Shown: positions 26,903 to 36,148 of the stretch, piece after piece
How the letters are laid out: every line of letters begins with the position of its first letter
Position numbering within the stretch: the stretch's first letter is position 1
NCBI GenBank assembly: GCA_001797315.1
Contig: MGPC01000031.1
Span: 1-64,000, forward strand
Length of the DNA: 64,000 nucleotides
Source: Curvibacter sp. GWA2_64_110
GTDB taxonomy: Bacteria; Pseudomonadota; Gammaproteobacteria; Burkholderiales; Burkholderiaceae_C
Direction of reading: 5' to 3'
Position numbers and translations under genes: made by a program
The notes under the pieces: generated by a model
What the model saw: only the letters and a program-made list of their open reading frames with translations
Database searches by the model: none
Told to the model about the DNA's origin: nothing

Positions 26903-27907
26903 TTACCGGCCGCCCCTCGGGTGGCGCTCGCGGCGCCAGGCCACAGCCCATTGCGCCGTGGCAGCCGCCAGCCAGTCGGCCACGCTGGTGGCCTGCACCT
27001 GCAGGCCGAGCACCGCGGCGGCGGCGTTGAGTGCGGCCAGCGGCTCGCGTGTGTCCAGCGCCTGGGCGCCGTTCTGTTTGCTCAGCTTTTCGCCGTTGGG
27101 GCCGAGCACCAGCGGCGTGTGCAGGTAGACCGGCGTGGACAGTCCCAACGCGCGCTGCAGCAGGATCTGGCGCGCCGTGTTGTCGGCCAGGTCTTCGCCG
27201 CGCACGATGCGGGTGATGCCTTGCGCGCCGTCGTCCACCACCACCGCCAGCTGGTAGGCAAAGAGGCCGTCGGCGCGCTTGAGCACGAAGTCACCGACCT
27301 CGGCAGCCACATCCTGCGCCTGCGGTCCCAGACGACGGTCAAACCAGTGGAGGTGCTGTGGCGTGCCTTGATTTGCTCCTGATTTGATAGCTGATGGCGC
27401 AATGTTTATATGGGCTGTGGCCTGATTTGATGTCAAATCCTGCGCCAGGAGGTCGGTGCGCAGGCGCCAGGCGCGTGCCGTTCGGCCCTGCAGGCCGCCA
27501 TGTTCGGGTCGGCAGGTGCCGGGGTAGACCAGTTCGCCGTGGCGGGTCTTGGGGCGCCCGAGGCGTTCCAGTTCGAGTTCGATGTCGCGCCGCGTGCAGG
27601 CGCAGGGGTAGGCCAGACCGCGCGCTACCAGCTCGTCGAGCGCCTGCTGGTACAGCGCGCTGCGCTGCGACTGGTACAGCGGTGGCGCATCCGGCAGCAG
27701 GCCGCAATCGGCCAGTTGTTGCAGGATGATGCGGTCAGCCCCCGGCACGCAGCGCGGCAGGTCCACATCTTCGATCCGCACCAGCCAGCGCCCGTCATGG
27801 GCACGGGCATCGAGCCAGCTGGCCAGGGCTGCCACCAGCGAGCCGGCATGCAAGGGGCCGGTGGGCGAGGGGGCGAATCGTCCGACGTACAAATTTTGAT
27901 CCGTCAA
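26903..27907 (-). CDS. gluQ: Glutamyl-Q tRNA(Asp) synthetase with repeat-derived in-frame insertion
   Basis: Attaches glutamate to queuosine in the anticodon of tRNA-Asp; a shortened GluRS without the anticodon-binding domain. It has [16 protein letters not shown] (the HIGH-type motif), RIEDVD, zinc-site Cys in CACTRRD and YPGTC, and the KMSKS-like KLSKQNG. At 334 residues it is longer than the usual 290-310. Residues 157-179 ([20 protein letters not shown] and flanks) are encoded by a 67-bp dispersed repeat and split the normal RTDLLA...[14 protein letters not shown] region. The start is probably TTG 27907, whose last two bases overlap the TGA stop of the upstream flavoprotein gene; no ATG lies near the conserved N-terminus. 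Confidence 0.93.
   Translation of the reverse strand: MTDQNLYVGRFAPSPTGPLHAGSLVAALASWLDARAHDGRWLVRIEDVDLPRCVPGADRIILQQLADCGLLPDAPPLYQSQRSALYQQALDELVARGLAYPCACTRRDIELELERLGRPKTRHGELVYPGTCRPEHGGLQGRTARAWRLRTDLLAQDLTSNQATAHINIAPSAIKSGANQGTPQHLHWFDRRLGPQAQDVAAEVGDFVLKRADGLFAYQLAVVVDDGAQGITRIVRGEDLADNTARQILLQRALGLSTPVYLHTPLVLGPNGEKLSKQNGAQALDTREPLAALNAAAAVLGLQVQATSVADWLAAATAQWAVAWRRERHPRGGR
27373..27439 (+). repeat. Dispersed 67-bp repeat, copy B (inside gluQ)
   Basis: Colinear with copy A at 4131-4197 over 67 columns without gaps, 50 identical. The two ends (GATTTGATAGCTG and GCCTGATTTGAT) are near-perfect matches, while the middle diverges. It lies in the coding region of gluQ, antisense to it, with no stop codon created on the gluQ frame. 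Confidence 0.88.
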
Positions 27908-28947
27908 GCCACTTTCAACGCCAGTTCCAGTCCGGAGAGAAAGGCATCTTCCACCCGGTGGCCCAGGCACCAGTCGCCGCAGACGCCGATGTTGGCCTTG
28001 GCATCCCACAGATGGCTGCTGCCCAGCGGCTTGGTGGTCTGGGCGTAATGCCAGCGGTGCACGGTGGCAAACGTGGGTTCAGCACGGATGCCGGTGACTT
28101 CGGCAAAGGCCTTGAGCAGCTTGTCCTGCACGCGCAGCGGGTTGTCCTCCAGGTGCTCCTGCGACCAGGCCGGGCTGGCCTGCACGGTCCAGCGCTCCAG
28201 TGCCTCGCGCTTGGGCTTGCTCGATTCGCGTGCCACCCAGGCGATGCGGTGGTGTGTGCTGCGCGCGGCATTCCATTGCGGCCCGAGCGACGACATGCCG
28301 GGTTGCATGGCCTGCGGAAAGGCGGCCAGTAGCGTCCAGCACGGTGCCACCTCGACCTTGTCGATGCGTTGAACCAGCTCCTTGGCCTGCTTCGAGTTCT
28401 TCAGCAGCTCATGCGCCTGGGCTGCGGGGATGGCCAGCAGCACGGCATCGAAGCCGGAATAGACTTGGCGCGCATCGTTGGCACCTTCGGTCTGCAGCTG
28501 CCAGCGCCTGGCATCGAGTGCGTCGCGCTCGATGCGCATGACGCGGGTTTCCAGTTCCACCCGGCCGGTATCGAGCAGCGGCTGGGCCCAGCGTTTCACC
28601 AGGGCATTCATGCCCGGCACCGGCACCCAGTGCGATTCGTGTGTGGGCAGGGCGGCGGCGACCACGCGGCCGAAGGGGTCGAGCACGCGCACGGCATTCG
28701 CGCTCCAGGGCCGGCACAGACCGGGCACGGTTTCCAGCGCCTTGGCAAAGCGCGCATCACGCACCGTGAAGTACTGGGTGCCATGGTCGAAACTGCCGAA
28801 CTCGGTGCTGCGCGTGGCCATGCGGCCGCCCGGACCACGGCTTTTCTCGAACAGCGTCACCCGGTGGCCGGCCTGCACCAGGGTGCGGGCACATGCCACG
28901 CCTGCCATGCCGGCGCCGATGACGGCGAAGTGTTGCGATGTGCTCAT
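27904..28947 (-). CDS. Renalase-like NAD(P)/FAD-dependent oxidoreductase
   Basis: A 347-residue flavoprotein of the amine-oxidase/renalase fold. The N-terminal FAD site is [30 protein letters not shown], followed by GGRMATR and the [11 protein letters not shown] segment seen in bacterial renalase-like proteins. The C-terminal FAD contact is [20 protein letters not shown]. Renalases repair abnormal NAD(P)H isomers; whether this one does so is not known. Its stop codon overlaps the proposed TTG start of gluQ, suggesting translational coupling. The LysR gene upstream ends 39 bp before its start. Confidence 0.8.
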   Translation of the reverse strand: MSTSQHFAVIGAGMAGVACARTLVQAGHRVTLFEKSRGPGGRMATRSTEFGSFDHGTQYFTVRDARFAKALETVPGLCRPWSANAVRVLDPFGRVVAAALPTHESHWVPVPGMNALVKRWAQPLLDTGRVELETRVMRIERDALDARRWQLQTEGANDARQVYSGFDAVLLAIPAAQAHELLKNSKQAKELVQRIDKVEVAPCWTLLAAFPQAMQPGMSSLGPQWNAARSTHHRIAWVARESSKPKREALERWTVQASPAWSQEHLEDNPLRVQDKLLKAFAEVTGIRAEPTFATVHRWHYAQTTKPLGSSHLWDAKANIGVCGDWCLGHRVEDAFLSGLELALKVA

Positions 28948-28986
28948 GGATGGGATCTCCTGCAGTGGTGTGTTCCGGCTTGCACT

Positions 28987-29928
28987 TTACACGCCCCGGT
29001 GCTGCTCCAGCAGCGCGGCGCGGGTGGCGGGACTTTCCAGCTGCTTGAGCCACCACTGCAGCGCACGGCCCTGCCCCCGCGCTGTGGCGCCGCGCCAGGC
29101 ATAGCTGATGCGCACCACGCGCTGCGGCCGTTCGGTTTTCTTCACCACCAGGCGGCCGGTCTCGATGTAGCTGCGGATCATGCAGGCCGGCAGGAAGCCG
29201 CCGCCCAGGCCGCGCAGCTGGGCATCGAGCTTGGCCTGCATGTTGGCCACGGTGAAGACGTCCTGTCCGCCCAGCAGGCCGAAGGTCAGTCCATTGCCAC
29301 GTTGCACCGAGTCGGCCACCGCTACCGCGCGGTGGTTCAGCAGCAGTTCGTCGGTCAGGGGTTCGGGGGCTGCCGCCAGCGGGTGGTGCGGCGCCACGGC
29401 GTAGACGAAACTCATCAAGCCCAGCGGTTTGCCGTGGATGCCGGCGCTGGTGGTGGGCTCCAGTGCCACGCCGATGGCCAGGTCGGCCTGGCCGGCGGTG
29501 AGTGCCTCCAGCGTGCCCGACAGCGTTTCCTCGCGCAGCTTCAGGCGCGTCGGGGCACCGAGCGTGAAGAAGCTCTCGCACAGCTCCATCACGGTGGACT
29601 TGGAGATGACGCTGTCCACCGCCAGGGTGAGCTGCGACTCCCAGCCGGTGGCCACACGCTTGACGCGGTTGGCCACGGCGTCGATCTCGCCCAGCAGGCG
29701 GTTGCCTTCGCGCAGCAATTCGGTGCCGGCCGCGGTGAGCTTGGCCTGGCGCGAACTGCGGTCGTACAGCAGCACATCGAGCGCGTCCTCGATCTGGCGC
29801 ACGCGGTAGGTCAGGGCACTGGGCACCACGCCGAGCTCGCGCGCGGCGGCGGCAAAGCTGCCGGCGCTCTCGATCGCCTGCAGCATGGCGAGCGCATCCG
29901 GCGTCAGGACATCACGGGCAGTTTGCAT
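28987..29928 (-). CDS. LysR-family transcriptional regulator
   Basis: A 313-residue regulator with an N-terminal winged helix-turn-helix (residues 8-68, SFAAAARELGVVPSALTYRVRQIEDALDVLLYDR) and a periplasmic-binding-like effector domain. It is divergent from a pirin-DoxX-quinone reductase-pirin cluster, the usual arrangement when a LysR protein controls its neighbour. A 17-bp perfect palindrome sits 16 bp upstream of its start. The effector is unknown; the target cluster suggests a response to quinones, electrophiles or oxidants. Confidence 0.92.
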   Translation of the reverse strand: MQTARDVLTPDALAMLQAIESAGSFAAAARELGVVPSALTYRVRQIEDALDVLLYDRSSRQAKLTAAGTELLREGNRLLGEIDAVANRVKRVATGWESQLTLAVDSVISKSTVMELCESFFTLGAPTRLKLREETLSGTLEALTAGQADLAIGVALEPTTSAGIHGKPLGLMSFVYAVAPHHPLAAAPEPLTDELLLNHRAVAVADSVQRGNGLTFGLLGGQDVFTVANMQAKLDAQLRGLGGGFLPACMIRSYIETGRLVVKKTERPQRVVRISYAWRGATARGQGRALQWWLKQLESPATRAALLEQHRGV

Positions 29929-29943
29929 GGTGGTGTGCTTTCA

Positions 29944-29960
29944 ATTCAAATAATTTGAAT
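29944..29960. promoter_or_regulatory. 17-bp palindrome, probable LysR-box
   Basis: ATTCAAATAATTTGAAT is perfectly palindromic around a central A and contains the T-N11-A spacing of LysR-type binding sites. It lies in the 128-bp gap between the divergent lysR and pirin genes, close to the lysR start, as expected for an autoregulatory and activating site. Confidence 0.6.
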
Positions 29961-30056
29961 CATGCCATCAAACGACATGCATCGCAAAATTGCCGGCGAA
30001 GCCTAAAGTTCATTCCATCGCAGACAGACATCTGCCAACCCCAAGGAGTACTCGCC

Positions 30057-30758
<702 letters not shown>

Positions 30759-30793
30759 TTTTTTTCATTGGTTCACTTACGAAGGAATCCATC

Positions 30794-31204
30794 ATGTTCA
30801 ACAAGCTGCAGAACCCCCTGTCCCTGGCCGGCCGCCTGCTGCTGGCTGCCTTGTTCATGCCCGCCGGCATGAGCAAGATCACCGGCTTTGCCGGCACCGT
30901 GGGCTACATCTCATCGGCCGGCCTGCCGCTGCCCACGGTGGCCGCCGCGGTCGCCATCCTGGTGGAAGTCGGCGGCGGCCTGGCGCTGGTGGCCGGTTTC
31001 GGCACGCGTCTGGTGGCGCTCGTCCTGGCGCTGTTCACCCTGGTGGCCAGTTTCTTCTTCCACGCCTACTGGGGTGTGCCGGCGGAGCAGGCCTTTGTGC
31101 AGCAACTGCTGTTCTTCAAGAACATCGGTGTGGTCGGCGGTCTGTTCGTGCTGGCCGCGCACGGTGCCGGTGCCTGGAGTCTGGACGCCAAGCGCCAGGC
31201 CTGA
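30794..31204 (+). CDS. DoxX-family membrane protein
   Basis: A 136-residue protein with four membrane segments and the DoxX opening LAGRLLLAALFMPAGMSKITGFAGTVGYISSAGLP. DoxX proteins are small membrane partners in quinone-linked redox systems or oxidative-stress protection. It begins 36 bp after the first pirin with GAAGGA before ATG, so it is probably co-transcribed. A hairpin with a following T-run lies after it. Confidence 0.9.
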   Translation: MFNKLQNPLSLAGRLLLAALFMPAGMSKITGFAGTVGYISSAGLPLPTVAAAVAILVEVGGGLALVAGFGTRLVALVLALFTLVASFFFHAYWGVPAEQAFVQQLLFFKNIGVVGGLFVLAAHGAGAWSLDAKRQA

Positions 31205-31242
31205 GCCGACAGTTCCCCAAGCCCTTTTCTGACATGTGAGAA

Positions 31243-31275
31243 ACCCCGGCGTTGGCCGGGGTGGGGCTGGTTTTT
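31243..31275 (+). terminator. Terminator-like hairpin between doxX and the quinone reductase gene
   Basis: ACCCCGGC (31243-31250) pairs with GCCGGGGT (31255-31262) across GTTG; a TTTTT run follows at 31271-31275, 8 bases later. The gap makes it weak, so it may only attenuate read-through into the next gene. Confidence 0.4.
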
Positions 31276-31316
31276 CCCAGGTTTTTCATCCACTATTTTT
31301 CAACTGGAGTTATGTC

Positions 31317-31871
31317 ATGACAAAAGTCGCCGTTGTTTTTCATTCGGGTTATGGTCACACCCAGCGCATGGCGCAAGCCGTGGCCGAAGGTGCCGGCGCC
31401 GAACTGGTCGCCATCGATGCCGAGGGCAACCTGCCCGAGGGTGGCTGGGACACGCTGGCCGCCGCTGATGCCATCATCATGGGCAGCCCGACCTACATGG
31501 GCACCGTGAGCTGGCAGTTCAAGAAGTTTGCCGACGCCTCCAGCAAGCCCTGGTACAGCCAGGTCTGGAAAGACAAGGTGATGGCCGGTTTCACCAACAG
31601 CGCCACCATGAACGGCGACAAGCTGTCCACGCTGCACTACCTGTTCACCCTGGCCATGCAGCACAGCGGCATCTGGGTCGGTACCGGCATGATGCCGAGC
31701 AACGCCAAGGCCGCTCAGCGCAACGACGTGAACTACATTGGTTCGTCCAGCGGCGCCATGGCCACCACGCCGTCGGACGCGTCCGTTGCCGAGATGCTGC
31801 CGGGCGATCTGGAAACCGCCAAGCAGTTCGGCCAGCGCGTGGCCGCGGTCGCCGCCAAGTTCCGCGGCTGA
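31317..31871 (+). CDS. Flavodoxin-fold NAD(P)H:quinone oxidoreductase (WrbA-like)
   Basis: A 184-residue FMN protein: VVFHSGYGHTQRMAQAVAEGAG is the phosphate-binding loop, and IIMGSPTYMGTVSWQFKKFAD matches the WrbA/flavodoxin second FMN loop. Such enzymes reduce quinones by two electrons, avoiding semiquinone radicals. ATG 31317 follows TGGAG; an earlier ATG at 31312 meets a stop at once. It lies 30 bp before the second pirin. Context supports a quinone-detoxifying role. Confidence 0.9.
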   Translation: MTKVAVVFHSGYGHTQRMAQAVAEGAGAELVAIDAEGNLPEGGWDTLAAADAIIMGSPTYMGTVSWQFKKFADASSKPWYSQVWKDKVMAGFTNSATMNGDKLSTLHYLFTLAMQHSGIWVGTGMMPSNAKAAQRNDVNYIGSSSGAMATTPSDASVAEMLPGDLETAKQFGQRVAAVAAKFRG

Positions 31872-31900
31872 TACAGTCCGACGCCAGGAGGGCCGTTGCC

Positions 31901-32782
31901 ATGAATCCGTCACTGCAAATGCTTGCGGGCCACCAGAAGGACCTGGGTGGCGGTTTCCTGGTGCGGCGCCTGCTGCCGACGGTGGCCCGCCGCTCGGTCG
32001 GGCCCTTCATCTTCTTCGACCACTTCGGTCCGGTGCTCGAAGCACCGGGCGTCAACCACGACGTGCGGCCGCACCCGCACATCGGCCTGGCCACCGTCAC
32101 CTACCTGTTCGAAGGTGCCATGCTGCACCGTGACAGCATCGGCTCGCTGCAGCTGATCGAACCCGGCGCCATCAACTGGATGACGGCCGGGCGCGGCATC
32201 GTGCATTCAGAACGGCGCCCCGAGTCGCTGCGCGACACGTCCTATGTCAACCACGGCTTGCAGCTGTGGGTGGCCTTGCCGCGCGAAGCCGAGGAGGTGG
32301 CGCCGTCTTTCGAACACACGCCGGCCGAGGCCATTCCCGAACTGCAGCAGGGTGATGCGACGGTGCGCGTGCTGGTGGGCGAGGCTTTCGGCCAGCGCTC
32401 GCCGGTGAGTACGCTCATGCCCACGCTTTACCTCGATGTGCAACTGCCGGCGGGTGGTCGGCTCAAGCTGCCGCCGCTGGCGCCGGAAATGGCGCTCTAC
32501 GCGGTGCAGGGTGCGCTGCTGATCGACGACCAGCCGGTGCCGCAGCAGCAGATGGCGGTGCTGGGCGCGCAGGCCGTGCGTCTGTCGGCCCATGAGGCCA
32601 CGCGCCTGGTGGTGGTCGGCGGTGCGCCGCTCGACGGGCCGCGCCACATGTGGTGGAACTTCGTCTCCAGTCGCAAGGAACGCATCGCCCAGGCGGCAGA
32701 CGACTGGCAGGCGCAGCGCATCGGGCAGGTGGCGGGCGAAACCGAGTTCATCCCGCTGCCCGAGACGCGCTTCCTGCCCTGA
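31901..32782 (+). CDS. Pirin-family bicupin (canonical pirin)
   Basis: A 293-residue pirin. The N-terminal cupin carries HPHIGLATVTYLFEGAMLHRDS, where the paired His and later Glu/His are the iron ligands, followed by GAINWMTAGRGIVHSER. The C-terminal cupin is more degenerate. Pirins act as redox-sensing regulators or quercetin 2,3-dioxygenases. This second pirin in one cluster differs from the YhaK-type protein at 30057, so they are not a recent duplication. Ends the LysR-associated cluster. Confidence 0.93.
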   Translation: MNPSLQMLAGHQKDLGGGFLVRRLLPTVARRSVGPFIFFDHFGPVLEAPGVNHDVRPHPHIGLATVTYLFEGAMLHRDSIGSLQLIEPGAINWMTAGRGIVHSERRPESLRDTSYVNHGLQLWVALPREAEEVAPSFEHTPAEAIPELQQGDATVRVLVGEAFGQRSPVSTLMPTLYLDVQLPAGGRLKLPPLAPEMALYAVQGALLIDDQPVPQQQMAVLGAQAVRLSAHEATRLVVVGGAPLDGPRHMWWNFVSSRKERIAQAADDWQAQRIGQVAGETEFIPLPETRFLP

Positions 32783-32816
32783 GCGCTGAGGCACATGGCG
32801 TGCCTCTGGCCGAGGT

Positions 32817-34778
32817 TCAGGATTTCAGCTGGAAGACGCTGACCATCTCATTGAGACGGCCGGCCTGATCGCGCATGCTGGAAGCCGCGGCGGCGGATTC
32901 TTCCACCAGCGCCGAGTTCTGCTGCGTCATCTGGTCCAGCCCGGTGATGGAGTCATTGACCTTGGCAATGCCCGAGGCCTGCTCCACGGTGGCGGCGCTG
33001 ATCTCGCCGATCAGGTCGGTCACACGCTTCACCTGAGCCACGATCTCGTCCATGGTGCTGCCGGCGTCGCCCACCAGACGTGAGCCAGTGTCGACCTGGG
33101 CCACGCTGTCGGAGATCAGGGTCTTGATTTCCTTGGCTGCTTCTGCGCTGCGGCCAGCCAGACTGCGCACTTCACCCGCCACCACGGCAAAGCCGCGGCC
33201 CTGTTCGCCGGCACGCGCCGCTTCCACGGCGGCATTGAGGGCCAGGATGTTGGTCTGGAAGGCGATGCCGTCGATCACGCTGATGATGTCGTTGATCTTC
33301 TGCGAGGCCTGCTGGATGCCGGCCATGGTGTTGACCACTTCGCCCACCGCATGGCCGCCGCGTGCAGCCACGTCGGATGCGCTGGCCGCCAGTTGCGACG
33401 CCTGGCGTGCGTTGTCGGCGCTGTGTTGCACGGTGTGAGTCAGGCTGGCCATGGCGGATGCCGTTTGTTCCAGCGAGCCGGCCTGGGTCTCGGTGCGCGC
33501 GCTCAGATCGGCATTGCCCTGGGCGATCTCGGTCGAGGCCGTGGCGATCGATTCAGCCGCGTGCTTGACGTTGCCGATGATGCCCATGAGCGAACGGTCG
33601 GCCTGGCGCAGGTCCTGCATCAGATCGGCGAATTCGTCGCGTGTGGTCGGCTCCGGTACGGTGCCGAGTTCACCAGCGGCAATGGCGCGGCCGGCCTGCT
33701 TGGCCACCTGCATGGCCCCCGAGATGCCGAGGTACATGCCCATGTAGAGGTAGATGGAGAGCAGCACGCCGACGCCCAGCACGATGCCCAGCACATTGCG
33801 CCGGGTGGCCGCGGCACTGGCGCGCTCGACCAGCAGTTCGTCCATCACCTTGCGGTTCTGCTCCACCAGCGCCCAGGCGGCATCAATGGTGGGCTGGGCC
33901 GCCTGGCCGACCTGCTGCTGGGTGATCGTGACGCTGTCCTGCGTGGTGAAATTCTTGCGGGTGAAGGCGATGAACTCCTTGGAGCTGTTCTTCAGATCGG
34001 TGAAGTTCTTGCTCAGCTTGCTTTCGACATCCGGATTGGCCTTCATGGCCTGCGACAGCATGTTCTGGACGGTGCCGAAGGTGTCGCTCAGGCGCGCCTC
34101 GGTCACTTCGTAGAACACCTTGTCATTGGGCTTGATTTCGGTACGCGAGACGTTGAGCGTGGCATAGGCCGCCATGCGCACCGCAATGCCCGCCGTGCTG
34201 GGCGTGTTGTTGGCCAGCGGGTAGCCGAGGTAGAACAGGTCCAGATCCGGGTCCAGCGCCATGCGCGACTTGTTGCCCATGTCGCGCATGAAGGCGTACA
34301 GGCGGCCGTATTCCGGCGCATGGGCGGCAAAGGCTTTTTGCGGGAAATCGGCGTCCAGCGGCAGGGCTTCAACCTTCTTCTGCAACTCATTCCAGCCGTC
34401 GCGCAGGCCCTTGATTTCCTTTGTCATGTCGAACCAGGGGGAGGCCGCCTGGACGCCTTCCTCGATGCGCTTGAGCACCGCTTCGACGGCGCTGGCGTTC
34501 TGCTTGAAGCGCTGGCGCACACCCTCATCGCCCGGTGCGGCGGTGATGGTGATGCGCCGGCTTTCGATCAGCACCTTGTTCCACTCCACCAAGTGGGCCA
34601 TCAGGTCGACGGCGGCTCGCTCCGAGGCGATCATGCTGACGCGTTTTTGCTGCGAGGCCAGCTCTGACACGCCCATGTAGAGCAGCAGGGACAAGGCCAC
34701 CAGGCCGGACAGGGCAAATTTGAGGCTGAAACGCAATTTGGCCATCAGGGCCGTTGCAGGGCCGAAAAAACGGGTCAT
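32817..34778 (-). CDS. Methyl-accepting chemotaxis protein
   Basis: A 653-residue chemoreceptor. An N-terminal membrane helix (about residues 20-38), a periplasmic ligand domain of some 280 residues with four-helix-bundle character, a second membrane helix (about 328-350), a HAMP-like linker, and a long cytoplasmic coiled coil follow. The signalling tip [40 protein letters not shown] is conserved. It signals to CheA/CheW in the polar array. No che genes are in the window. Ligand unknown. Gene is monocistronic; the 179 bp upstream holds no gene. Confidence 0.95.
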   Translation of the reverse strand: MTRFFGPATALMAKLRFSLKFALSGLVALSLLLYMGVSELASQQKRVSMIASERAAVDLMAHLVEWNKVLIESRRITITAAPGDEGVRQRFKQNASAVEAVLKRIEEGVQAASPWFDMTKEIKGLRDGWNELQKKVEALPLDADFPQKAFAAHAPEYGRLYAFMRDMGNKSRMALDPDLDLFYLGYPLANNTPSTAGIAVRMAAYATLNVSRTEIKPNDKVFYEVTEARLSDTFGTVQNMLSQAMKANPDVESKLSKNFTDLKNSSKEFIAFTRKNFTTQDSVTITQQQVGQAAQPTIDAAWALVEQNRKVMDELLVERASAAATRRNVLGIVLGVGVLLSIYLYMGMYLGISGAMQVAKQAGRAIAAGELGTVPEPTTRDEFADLMQDLRQADRSLMGIIGNVKHAAESIATASTEIAQGNADLSARTETQAGSLEQTASAMASLTHTVQHSADNARQASQLAASASDVAARGGHAVGEVVNTMAGIQQASQKINDIISVIDGIAFQTNILALNAAVEAARAGEQGRGFAVVAGEVRSLAGRSAEAAKEIKTLISDSVAQVDTGSRLVGDAGSTMDEIVAQVKRVTDLIGEISAATVEQASGIAKVNDSITGLDQMTQQNSALVEESAAAASSMRDQAGRLNEMVSVFQLKS

Positions 34779-34957
34779 GCTTGAAATCTCCGAGATCAGA
34801 GGATTGATATTTATGCTTATCTCTACCTGAAATCGACCGATTTGGCCGCAGCTTGAGGGTAATCATGAAATTTAGCTGCCCAGGCGCGGTTGCCCAGCCT
34901 CCGTTGGGGTGTGAAAATGAGGGAGATGCCACCAACTGGCAGGTGGGCGCGGGTGGA

Positions 34958-35695
34958 TCAGCGCTGCAGCGCCGCCAGATCGGCGCCCACACCCCTGCGT
35001 TCGTCGAACACGAAGCAGTTGCCGTGGTAGTGCGCGCTGCCGGTTTCCTCGAAGTACTTGAGGATGCCGCCTTCGAGCTGGTAGACGTGGTCCAACCCGG
35101 CTTCGCGCATGAAGATGGCGGCTTTCTCGCAGCGGATGCCGCCGGTGCAGAAACTCACCACCGTCTTGCCCTGCAGTTCGGCCTGGTGGTCCAGCACCGC
35201 CTGCGGGAATTCGGAGAACTTGCTGATGCGCCAGTCGATGGCGTTGTCAAAGGTGCCCTGGTCGACTTCGAAGTCGTTGCGCGTGTCCAGCGTCACCACC
35301 GGGCGGCCTTCGTCGTCATGGCCCTGGTCGAGCCAGCGCTTCACGGTGGCCGCCGGCACCGCCGGCGCGCGGCCTTCGGCCGGGCGGATGGCGGGGTGGT
35401 TCATGCGGATGATCTCAGGCTTGACCTTGACCAGCATCTTCTTGAAAGGCTGGTGCGCCGACCAGCTTTCCTTCGGCACGATGTCGGCAAAACGCGCATC
35501 GGCGTGCAGTTGCGCCACAAAGCTGCGCACCGCCTCGCCCGGGCCGGCCAGAAACAGGTTGATGCCTTCCTCGGCCAGCAGCACCGTGCCTTTGAGGCCC
35601 AGGGCCTGCGCGCGCTCCAGCAGCTGCTCACGCAATTGGGCTGCATCGGGCAGCGGGACGAATTTATAGGCGGAAATGTTGAGGATGGCGTTCAC
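34958..35695 (-). CDS. trhO: tRNA uridine(34) hydroxylase, rhodanese-domain (TrhO/YceA)
   Basis: Hydroxylates wobble uridine of certain tRNAs as a step to 5-methoxy- or carboxymethoxy-uridine. The 245-residue protein has the N-terminal ferredoxin-like part ([12 protein letters not shown] ... [16 protein letters not shown]) and a rhodanese domain with [20 protein letters not shown] and the active Cys loop [14 protein letters not shown]. The C-terminal [13 protein letters not shown] and [12 protein letters not shown] are diagnostic. Somewhat shorter than the E. coli enzyme (350). The divergent gap to dnaE holds a large inverted repeat. Confidence 0.93.
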   Translation of the reverse strand: MNAILNISAYKFVPLPDAAQLREQLLERAQALGLKGTVLLAEEGINLFLAGPGEAVRSFVAQLHADARFADIVPKESWSAHQPFKKMLVKVKPEIIRMNHPAIRPAEGRAPAVPAATVKRWLDQGHDDEGRPVVTLDTRNDFEVDQGTFDNAIDWRISKFSEFPQAVLDHQAELQGKTVVSFCTGGIRCEKAAIFMREAGLDHVYQLEGGILKYFEETGSAHYHGNCFVFDERRGVGADLAALQR

Positions 35696-35860
35696 TGCCT
35701 GATTTTAAAAGACATGTTCTTTTTACTTTTCTCAAGGGTTTGTGCTTTTTCCTGTTGGGGCTTTCCCCCCCCTATCCCCCCACCCCCTGAGCACGCGCTC
35801 TGCGCGTGCGGGGCGTTGTGCCCACCATAGGTGCGCAACGGCAGCGCCGTTGCTTAGCAC

Positions 35861-36030
35861 CCCCGCCGGGGCGGAAAGGGGGAGCCTCATTTGGTTTCTG
35901 CTCTCCGATCAGGCTTCTACGGCGGCAAGACCACAACGGTGTGCACAAACGTCATGGAGACGGTGGAGCCGTAGAAGTCTGATCGACGCAAAGTAACCAA
36001 ATGAGGCTCCCCTCTTCCGCCCGGCGGGGC
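35861..36030. repeat. Large imperfect inverted repeat in the trhO-dnaE gap
   Basis: In the 453-base gene-free stretch 35696-36148, the arm 35861-35923 pairs with 35968-36030: 50 of 63 positions match in reverse complement, including ten-for-ten GGAGCCTCAT and the end CTTCTACGGC/GCCGTAGAAG. The loop is 44 bases. Outside the arms, C-rich (35766-35788) and G-rich (36034-36060) tracts could extend the pairing, with about 70 extra bases on the left side only. No transposase frame is seen. It could fold as a long RNA hairpin or be a non-autonomous repeat. The remainder of the gap shows no gene. Confidence 0.7.
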
Positions 36031-36148
36031 GGGAGAGGGGTGGGGGGAGTGAGTGGGGGGAAATAAACCACGCTGGAAAAAGAAATAAATTGTTCGAATT
36101 GCCTGAAAATCAGGCAGCCAGGAAAAGCCGGTTTCCTACAATGACACC

